From assembly GCA_030670605.1 (NCBI GenBank), contig DAOVBK010000133.1, positions 1 through 5,218 of the forward strand: a stretch of 5,218 nucleotides of DNA, written 5' to 3'. Position numbers and translations under genes: made by a program. This stretch comes from Candidatus Stahliibacteriota bacterium (lineage in GTDB: Bacteria; Hydrothermota; Tepidihabitantia; SM23-42). Under the pieces are notes generated by a model. It ran no database searches, had not been told where the DNA came from, and saw only the letters and a program-made list of their open reading frames with translations. This document shows, in pieces, positions 1 to 3,974 of this stretch; within the stretch, counting starts at the first letter, position 1; every line of letters starts with the position of its first letter.

Positions 1-1250
1 TCCTGATCATGGCAGCGGTTCAAGAACATCTCGCGCAATGGCAACGGTTGAGTGAGCCGATAGAACTCTATGTTGGAAAGAGTGATGACCTGACGGTCCA
101 GGAGTATCTGGAAATAAAGACAACGCATTTTCCTGACAAAACCTTTATGGATATCGCATCAGATGACGTGCTGCTCGAGCAGTTCATTTCGCAGGCGCTG
201 TTGTATCGACCACCGCACATCGTATCGACGGTTGTACCTGACACCATGGACCCGCAGATTGTAACAAAGGGATTACGGTTCTTCGGACAGAAGTACATTC
301 CTGATTCCTACATATTCCAGAATCTTGTGTATGATGTTGTTGGTACGCAGAACAGTCCGAGGATTTTCCCGCGGGGTCTGGATATTTTTGCTGTGTTCGG
401 CTCAGAACGCGCTCGCGAAATTCTCCTGGAGACCTACCAGGAAAACCGATTTGTCAACTACGAGAATCAGCTCAACGCTCTAACCGCGGAGTTCAACACG
501 ATACAAGAAGAAGACTGGTTTACGAATCTCTACTGGGGCTGGCTTGCAACACTCACGTCGCTGGTACCAATGGTGCCTGGTTTCAAGCCTGCCTATCAAG
601 ACAAATGTCTGCAGACTGCGCTCGGCAGTTGGGCAGAACTACGGCATGACACAATTCTCTATGCGAAACAATCGTATACAGCAGAAATCACTGCGGTGAG
701 ACCGAGACCAGAGGTGGTTAAAGGATATGTGGAGCCCATACCAGAATGTTTTGCGCGGCTCAAGCGACTTGTCGATATGAGTTCGGCTGAATTGGAAAAG
801 ACTGCGTTTCTTGATAATCTTGTTGCCCAGAAGTTAGGAACCTTTTCGCACGTACTGTCACAACTGCATGACATCGCAGTCAAAGAGAAGAACAATGAGG
901 CGCTTACTGAAGACGAGTACATATTCATACAGAATATCGGTGGGGCTCTGGAGGGATTGGAAACATTCCCTGCCGGGGGTTACCAAACCGAGACAGATGA
1001 AAGCGCAGCACTCATTGCTGATGTTCATACTGACCCGAATACGAAGATGGTGCTCGAGGTGGGCAATGATGTACCGGCATTCCTGTATACGGTTGTCACT
1101 ATTAACGGTACACCACAGCTCTTTATCGGTGGTGTGTATGATTACTACGAATTTCTTCAGCCATTGTCAGACCGTTTGACTGACGAACAGTGGCAAAGCC
1201 TATCGCCAAAACCGGGAAAACCTGAGTGGATTGAATTTTTTGTGGAGTAA
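1..1250 (+). CDS. DUF3160 family protein, C-terminal portion (5' partial)
   Basis: The reading frame is open to the left edge (first complete codon at 3) and ends with TAA at 1248-1250. An ATG at 9 exists but has no visible ribosome binding site. DUF3160 proteins are usually about 650-800 residues, so the roughly 415 residues here are most likely the C-terminal half or more. Counting from that ATG, family-like blocks are GQKYIPDSYIFQ (93-104), NLYWGWL (173-179), ALGSWAELRHDTILYAKQSY (204-223), VEPIPECF (241-248), ADVHTDPNT (337-345) and YDYYEF (377-382). Similar blocks recur across bacterial and archaeal members. The function of the family is unknown. Many members carry N-terminal export signals and are presumed extracytoplasmic, but that end lies outside the window. 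The gene runs toward the minus-strand cluster and stops 3 bp before the shared hairpin. The family call is from remembered motif similarity and is quite secure; no function is claimed. Confidence 0.88.
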   Translation, partial: LIMAAVQEHLAQWQRLSEPIELYVGKSDDLTVQEYLEIKTTHFPDKTFMDIASDDVLLEQFISQALLYRPPHIVSTVVPDTMDPQIVTKGLRFFGQKYIPDSYIFQNLVYDVVGTQNSPRIFPRGLDIFAVFGSERAREILLETYQENRFVNYENQLNALTAEFNTIQEEDWFTNLYWGWLATLTSLVPMVPGFKPAYQDKCLQTALGSWAELRHDTILYAKQSYTAEITAVRPRPEVVKGYVEPIPECFARLKRLVDMSSAELEKTAFLDNLVAQKLGTFSHVLSQLHDIAVKEKNNEALTEDEYIFIQNIGGALEGLETFPAGGYQTETDESAALIADVHTDPNTKMVLEVGNDVPAFLYTVVTINGTPQLFIGGVYDYYEFLQPLSDRLTDEQWQSLSPKPGKPEWIEFFVE

Positions 1251-1253
1251 AAT

Positions 1254-1293
1254 TGTGTGCGCTTCCTCATGAAGACATAAGGAAGCGCACACA
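1254..1293. terminator. Hairpin between convergent genes, probable bidirectional terminator
   Basis: A perfect 14-bp inverted repeat pairs 1254-1267 (TGTGTGCGCTTCCT) with 1280-1293 around a 12-nt loop. The loop can add three more pairs (ATG 1269-1271 with CAT 1276-1278). It starts 3 bp after the DUF3160 stop codon and ends 6 bp from the stop of the LTXXQ gene on the other strand, the expected place for a shared terminator. Read on the minus strand, the stem is followed by AATTTTACTCC, a short U-run. Read on the plus strand there is no real U-tract. Intrinsic termination is therefore better supported for the minus-strand operon than for DUF3160. Confidence 0.78.
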
Positions 1294-1299
1294 TGAATG

Positions 1300-1773
1300 T
1301 TAATCGATTTCTTTCTTGATGATCATTCTTTTCTGCATCATCTGTTTTCCATGATGCATTGATTTCATTTGCTCTCTCTGTTCGGGCGTGAGCATTGCAT
1401 GGATCCTCAGTTTTTGATCGATCTTGGTTTGTTTGATCTTGAGTTTCAAATCGCTGATTTCTTTGGTGAGCTGCATAATCTTATTGCGGTTTGGATCATC
1501 AACATCCATTGCGTTGCGTAGGTCGATCTGTTTCAATTCAATATCTGCCTTTACTGGAATAATTTTCTTCTGTGTCTCGGTTTTTATTGCCTTTATTTCA
1601 TCGTGCTGCTCGGCGGAAAGATCGAGCATCTCAAGTCCCATTTCACCACGCATCTCGTGCATCATACCAGGACCCATTCCTTCTTTGCCATGATACCCCA
1701 TGCACGGTCCTTGGGCATATGCTGCTGATATGAAGACAACTGCGGCAAGTGCCATTGGAATAGCCTTTTTCAT
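1300..1773 (-). CDS. Spy/CpxP-like LTXXQ periplasmic protein, Met/His-rich
   Basis: This is a 157-residue protein with an apparent Sec signal peptide (Lys-Lys, then a hydrophobic run to about residue 17, cleavage likely after AYA at 18-20). The mature part is mostly charged predicted helix with two LTXXQ-type motifs, LSAEQ (52-56) and LTPEQ (128-132), the hallmark of the Spy/CpxP/ZraP family. Known members are periplasmic ATP-independent chaperones or envelope-stress and metal sensors. The region between signal peptide and first motif is Met/His-rich (Met 25, 33, 37, 38, 41, 45, 49; His 28, 39; one Cys at 24), and so is the tail (Met 136, 139, 145, 146, 150; His 140, 141). This suggests metal binding, as in ZraP, but that is inference. 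The start at 1773 is preferred over the in-frame ATG at 1794 because AAGGAGG (1780-1786) sits 6 nt upstream and the signal peptide begins there. It is the last gene of the putative three-gene operon, 59 bp after the cyclophilin gene. Confidence 0.85.
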   Translation of the reverse strand: MKKAIPMALAAVVFISAAYAQGPCMGYHGKEGMGPGMMHEMRGEMGLEMLDLSAEQHDEIKAIKTETQKKIIPVKADIELKQIDLRNAMDVDDPNRNKIMQLTKEISDLKLKIKQTKIDQKLRIHAMLTPEQREQMKSMHHGKQMMQKRMIIKKEID

Positions 1774-1794
1774 GTGTAACCTCCTTCTACACAT
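1772..1794 (-). promoter_or_regulatory. Hairpin displaying the Shine-Dalgarno of the LTXXQ gene
   Basis: In the minus-strand mRNA, AUGUGUA (1794-1788) pairs perfectly with UACACAU (1778-1772). The 9-nt loop is GAAGGAGGU, which contains the whole Shine-Dalgarno. The A and U of the start codon at 1773 are the last two paired bases. The 7-bp stem is AU-rich, so its stability would be moderate. The inverted repeat is seen directly; a role in controlling initiation is inference. Confidence 0.55.
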
Positions 1795-1832
1795 TATGAC
1801 TCGAGAGAGTACGAAAAGGTTTAGGGGATAGA

Positions 1833-2387
1833 CTACTTAATCTCTTCAATCCAGACCTTTTCCGTGACCACTGGCGTGAGCGGCTTATCCCGTGCACCGG
1901 TCTTCACACTGCCGATCTGGTCAACAATGTCCATACCGGCAACGACCTGACCGAAAATCGTATAACCACCATCGAGCCGTGGCAGTGGTGCAAGACAGAT
2001 ATAGAACTGAGAGCCGTTGGTATTTGGACCGTGGTTTGCCATGGCTATGGTTCCCTTGAGGTGCTTGAGTTTGGGTGTGATTTCATCTTCAATTTCGTAT
2101 CCTGGTCCGCCTGTGCCATCACCCTTTGGACATCCGCCTTGAATAACAAAACCCTTAATAATACGGTGGAATGTTAATCCATTGTAGTATCCTTGATTGG
2201 TCAGGTTGATGATGTTCTCGGTATTTTTCGGCGCGGTATTGGTGTGGAGTTTTGCGATGATCTCGCCATAGTCCTTGACCATGATATGCATATACGTACC
2301 CGCTGACAATTGTGGCACCTGCTTTTCCTCCTTTTTCTGACCGCTGCAACAGAGCATGATAAGCGATGCTAAGAGTATGTATTTCAT
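1833..2387 (-). CDS. Cyclophilin-type peptidyl-prolyl cis-trans isomerase, membrane-targeted
   Basis: This is a 184-residue cyclophilin domain (about 33-183) that catalyses cis-trans isomerisation of Xaa-Pro bonds. Family motifs are FHRIIKGFVIQGG (73-85), GDGTGGPG (89-96), MANHGPNTNGSQFYI (116-130) and LDGGYTIFG (138-146). By alignment from memory with human CypA, catalytic Arg55, Phe60 and Gln63 correspond to R75, F80 and Q83, all present. Positions equivalent to Trp121 and His126 are R137 and Y142, which predicts poor cyclosporin binding. The N-terminus MKYILLASLIMLCCSG followed by a Lys/Glu-rich linker looks like a short lipoprotein signal ending at Cys13 or Cys14. The lipobox is non-canonical, so a simple secreted or anchored form is possible. 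The start at 2387 is fixed by AAGGAGG (2392-2398), 4 nt upstream. That ribosome binding site lies in the 16-bp gap after the glycosyltransferase, implying co-transcription. It probably assists folding of exported proteins. Confidence 0.93.
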   Translation of the reverse strand: MKYILLASLIMLCCSGQKKEEKQVPQLSAGTYMHIMVKDYGEIIAKLHTNTAPKNTENIINLTNQGYYNGLTFHRIIKGFVIQGGCPKGDGTGGPGYEIEDEITPKLKHLKGTIAMANHGPNTNGSQFYICLAPLPRLDGGYTIFGQVVAGMDIVDQIGSVKTGARDKPLTPVVTEKVWIEEIK

Positions 2388-2403
2388 ACAACCTCCTTAT
2401 GTG

Positions 2404-3510
2404 TTACAACAACTCCTCATAATATGATAGAACCTGCATGGCAACAGCACGCCATGAAAAGGCAAGCGCACGGTTGCGCGCGTTTTTGCCAAGTTCTTTT
2501 TGTAACTGCTCATTCTGCAAGACAATACTGGTTTTGTGCGCAATGTCTTCTGTATCATTAGTATCAAAGAGCAGACCATTAACGTTATCCTGAATGACTT
2601 CACTGTATCCAGGTATGTTTGATGCGACGACCGGTTTGCCGGTTGCCATCGCCTCAGTGAGAACAATGCCAAACACCTCGCCACCGGTTGCCGGAGATGC
2701 GTAGACCGTACAGGATGCGTAGTACCGTGGTATGAGCTCAGCAGCGACCTTTCCTTCAAAGAGCACTGCATCGTGCAGATGTGCAGGAACTGATTTTCTG
2801 TAATGCTCGAGTAAGGGCCCAGAACCAACGACGATCAATTGCACATCATGAATTTTCTGCTGTATGAGAGGAAATGCGGCGAGGAGCCGGTCGAGTCCTT
2901 TTCTTGGATCCAGCCTGCCGAGAAAGAGGATTCGCGGTCGTGCATCCTGGAATTTCTCAAGCGGCTTGACCGCAGGATTGAACCGGTCAGTGTCAACGCC
3001 ATTCGGAATGATCCGGTACGGTAGAGCAAAATGCGGGTCGGTTGTTTTCATCGCGGTGCGAGACGGGTAGATCACGCCGTGTATCTTTTTCTGGAATTCC
3101 CGTTTGAAAATGATTTTTGCGATATTATACAGATTGAATCCAGTGAACGCGGTATGGAAGGTGACGACATTACATCCTCGCGAATAGTGAAATGCCCAGT
3201 AGGGGAGGGTCCAGCCGAGCGGTCCGTTCGTATGGACGATATCAAATCGCCCTTGTTTGATAAAATCCCTGACGAGCAGGGGTAGCTTGTGATGGAAGGT
3301 TATCGTGATGGTCGCCATATTGGCGTTGACCAAATAGCACCGGCCAAGCCGTTTTGTCGGTATCGTATCTTCATAGGCTTCAGCATACTGGGGTGCGAGG
3401 ATGATGACGTGGCATCCCAGGGTATGAAGATGCTTGGCAAGGAAATGCATATATTCAGACACGCCACCGGGATGGGGATAGTAGGAATCAGAACAGAGCA
3501 GAATTCTCAC
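2404..3510 (-). CDS. GT4-family glycosyltransferase, PimA-like (GT-B fold)
   Basis: This is a complete 368-residue retaining GT-B enzyme that transfers a sugar from an activated donor, probably a nucleotide-sugar, to an acceptor not identifiable from sequence. The N-terminal acceptor domain opens with MRILLCSDSYYPHPGG (1-16, glycine-rich loop) and includes FDIVHTNGPLGW (89-100) and VTFHTAF (116-122). The hinge is IIPNGVDTDRFNP (167-179). The C-terminal donor domain has LFLGRLDPRKG (195-205; R199 and K204 are the donor-phosphate contacts), LIVVGSGP (225-232), and GGEVFGIVLTEAMATGKPVVAS (276-297) with the EX7E pair E278 and E286. The GGE-FGIVL-EAMA block resembles phosphatidylinositol mannosyltransferase PimA and relatives, but substrate cannot be assigned. 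The start is GTG at 3510. The first beta strand begins immediately, no in-frame start lies just upstream and no Shine-Dalgarno precedes it, so the mRNA appears leaderless. It is the first gene of the minus-strand cluster and likely makes a glycolipid or surface glycan. Confidence 0.92.
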   Translation of the reverse strand: MRILLCSDSYYPHPGGVSEYMHFLAKHLHTLGCHVIILAPQYAEAYEDTIPTKRLGRCYLVNANMATITITFHHKLPLLVRDFIKQGRFDIVHTNGPLGWTLPYWAFHYSRGCNVVTFHTAFTGFNLYNIAKIIFKREFQKKIHGVIYPSRTAMKTTDPHFALPYRIIPNGVDTDRFNPAVKPLEKFQDARPRILFLGRLDPRKGLDRLLAAFPLIQQKIHDVQLIVVGSGPLLEHYRKSVPAHLHDAVLFEGKVAAELIPRYYASCTVYASPATGGEVFGIVLTEAMATGKPVVASNIPGYSEVIQDNVNGLLFDTNDTEDIAHKTSIVLQNEQLQKELGKNARNRALAFSWRAVAMQVLSYYEELL

Positions 3511-3517
3511 AAGTCTA

Positions 3518-3545
3518 ATAATAGTAATTACTCTGTAAAAGTCAA
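3518..3545 (-). promoter_or_regulatory. Sigma70-type promoter for the glycosyltransferase operon
   Basis: On the minus strand, TTGACT (3545-3540) is followed by a 16-nt spacer and TATTAT (3523-3518). Only 7 nt separate the -10 box from the GTG start at 3510, so the expected +1 falls at about 3511-3510. This would give a leaderless message for the first gene. The promoter matches the consensus at 5 of 6 bases in each box. Confidence 0.7.
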
Positions 3546-3577
3546 ATAATTTGTGGTATTTTCACACGCCGCGTGGG

Positions 3578-3618
3578 AAAGGGGACAGTCCCCCTAATTA
3601 AAGGGGACTGTCCCCTTT
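3578..3618. repeat. REP-like double palindrome with GGGGACAGTCCCC
   Basis: A 16-bp arm (3578-3593, AAAGGGGACAGTCCCC) pairs perfectly with 3603-3618 around a 9-nt loop (CTAATTAAA). Each arm contains its own 13-bp palindrome, GGGGAC-A-GTCCCC, so the DNA can fold as one long hairpin or as two small ones. The right arm runs into TTTTT (3616-3620) and resembles an intrinsic terminator, but no plus-strand gene ends here. From general knowledge, GGGGACAGTCCCC palindromes are widespread dispersed repeats often found near IS200-like (REP-associated, Y1) transposases. None is present in this window. A 5-bp inverted repeat, CACGC-C-GCGTG (3565-3575), lies just to its left. Confidence 0.8.
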
Positions 3619-3685
3619 TTCTATCTGCAACATGCCATAAGCCATCAGCTATGTGCCACTATGTGAGGGTGTAACAACTACTGTT

Positions 3686-3708
3686 CCCCTCGCATACTCG
3701 GGACAGGC
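3686..3708 (-). repeat. Dispersed repeat, copy A (inverted relative to copy B)
   Basis: Read on the minus strand it begins GCCTGTCCCGAGT and ends CGAGGGG. It aligns with copy B at 3818-3841 in 20 of 24 columns (three substitutions and one gap), in opposite orientation. From general knowledge, CCTGTCCTGAG...CGAAGGG-type sequences are scattered between genes in many bacterial genomes; their origin is unsettled. Confidence 0.6.
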
Positions 3709-3817
3709 GAGCTTGCTGCAAGTCTCGAATTCTCTGAGAGGTCGAGAACATCCTTTTTGTGAAGCATGAAGATTCGACACCATTTGTCTCTCGAAGCAAT
3801 CACTCCAAATGTCAAAT

Positions 3818-3841
3818 GCCTGTCCTGAGTGTGTCGAAGGG
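3818..3841 (+). repeat. Dispersed repeat, copy B
   Basis: It begins GCCTGTCCTGAGT and ends GTCGAAGGG. Its first 13 bases pair with 3696-3708 with one mismatch, and with wobble pairs the pairing extends to about 3692 and 3834. RNA or single-stranded DNA across 3692-3834 could fold back. The copy sits between CAAATGTCAAAT (3806-3817) and TTGAGACCTGACCCC (3842-3856), a junction that looks like one repeat inserted within another. Confidence 0.62.
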
Positions 3842-3843
3842 TT

Positions 3844-3856
3844 GAGACCTGACCCC
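3844..3856 (-). repeat. GGGGTCAGGTCTC-type repeat fragment
   Basis: The minus strand reads GGGGTCAGGTCTC. From general knowledge, GGGGTCAGGTCT motifs often occur in intergenic repeats of genomes that also carry GGGGACAGTCCCC palindromes and Y1 transposases. Only this fragment is visible, so assignment to a repeat family is from memory and tentative. Confidence 0.4.
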
Positions 3857-3898
3857 GAATACTGTGAAGAAAGAGGGGAAGCCCAGTGCATTTGTATG

Positions 3899-3927
3899 TT
3901 GACAAGGTGCACTTGGCGCTGTATAAT
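3899..3927 (+). promoter_or_regulatory. Perfect-consensus sigma70-type promoter of rpsA
   Basis: TTGACA (3899-3904), an exact 17-nt spacer, and TATAAT (3922-3927) match the housekeeping consensus at all 12 positions. The expected transcription start is near 3934-3936, giving a leader of about 36 nt before the rpsA ATG at 3971. A 7-bp direct repeat, TGCACTT, occurs in the spacer (3908-3914) and again overlapping the end of the -10 box (3927-3933). It could be an operator, but it may be chance. Confidence 0.9.
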
Positions 3928-3936
3928 GCACTTTGA

Positions 3937-3960
3937 CATAGCAAACCTATGCAAAGGAGG
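3937..3960 (+). promoter_or_regulatory. rpsA leader: small hairpin and strong ribosome binding site
   Basis: CATAG (3937-3941) and CTATG (3947-3951) form a 5-bp stem with a CAAAC loop within a few bases of the predicted 5' end of the mRNA. It is followed at once by AAAGGAGG (3953-3960), a near-perfect Shine-Dalgarno. The spacing is 5 nt to an ATG at 3966 and 10 nt to the rpsA ATG at 3971. A 5' hairpin may stabilise the message; that role is inference. Confidence 0.55.
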
Positions 3961-3965
3961 ACTTA

Positions 3966-3974
3966 ATGACATGA
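3966..3974 (+). promoter_or_regulatory. Two-codon minimal ORF overlapping the rpsA start
   Basis: ATG-ACA-TGA (Met-Thr-stop) begins 5 nt after the Shine-Dalgarno, the optimal spacing, whereas the rpsA ATG lies 10 nt away. Its TGA overlaps the rpsA ATG as ATGA (3971-3974), the classic arrangement for termination-reinitiation. Whether ribosomes actually initiate here is not known from sequence. Confidence 0.4.

Larger units (their letters stand above)
3621..3898. other. Non-coding, repeat-rich spacer between divergent promoters
   Basis: No credible gene is seen here. Minus-strand open frames span it, but they have no recognisable domains, and their translation of the repeat gives the STHSGQA and LRHTQDR strings typical of spurious ORFs over dispersed repeats. 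The stretch holds two inverted copies of a 23-24 bp repeat (3686-3708, 3818-3841) and a GGGGTCAGGTCTC-type motif (3844-3856). It also has a degenerate CATAAGCC/CATCAGC/TATG segment (3631-3653) with a weak internal inverted repeat. A 6-bp inverted repeat, TCTCGA (3723-3728) with TCGAGA (3742-3747), encloses a smaller CTCT-G-AGAG. Confidence 0.6.

Noticed and set aside
1774..1794. Start of the LTXXQ gene at the in-frame ATG 1794
   Set aside because: It has no Shine-Dalgarno and would put a charged CRRRLH stretch before the signal peptide. ATG 1773 has AAGGAGG at good spacing and begins the signal peptide exactly.
1793..1798. CATAAT on the minus strand as a -10 box for a separate LTXXQ promoter
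   Set aside because: No acceptable -35 box lies at a suitable distance upstream, so co-transcription with the cyclophilin gene is simpler.
2155..2828. Minus-strand frames at 2155-2391 and 2397-2828
   Set aside because: They are out-of-frame shadows of the cyclophilin and glycosyltransferase genes, with no family motifs.
3603..3620. Right arm of the double palindrome plus TTTTT as an intrinsic terminator
   Set aside because: No plus-strand gene ends upstream; the genes on either side diverge from this spacer. The symmetric double palindrome fits a dispersed repeat better.
3621..3898. CRISPR array or tRNA gene in the spacer
   Set aside because: The repeats are inverted, only two in number and divergent, with no regular spacing, and no cloverleaf-compatible sequence is visible.
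3649..3972. Minus-strand open frames of 107 and 88 codons (3649-3972 and 3678-3944) upstream of rpsA
   Set aside because: They run over the dispersed repeats and the rpsA promoter, show no domain or ribosome binding site, and contain the STHSGQA and LRHTQDR strings typical of repeat-derived false ORFs.
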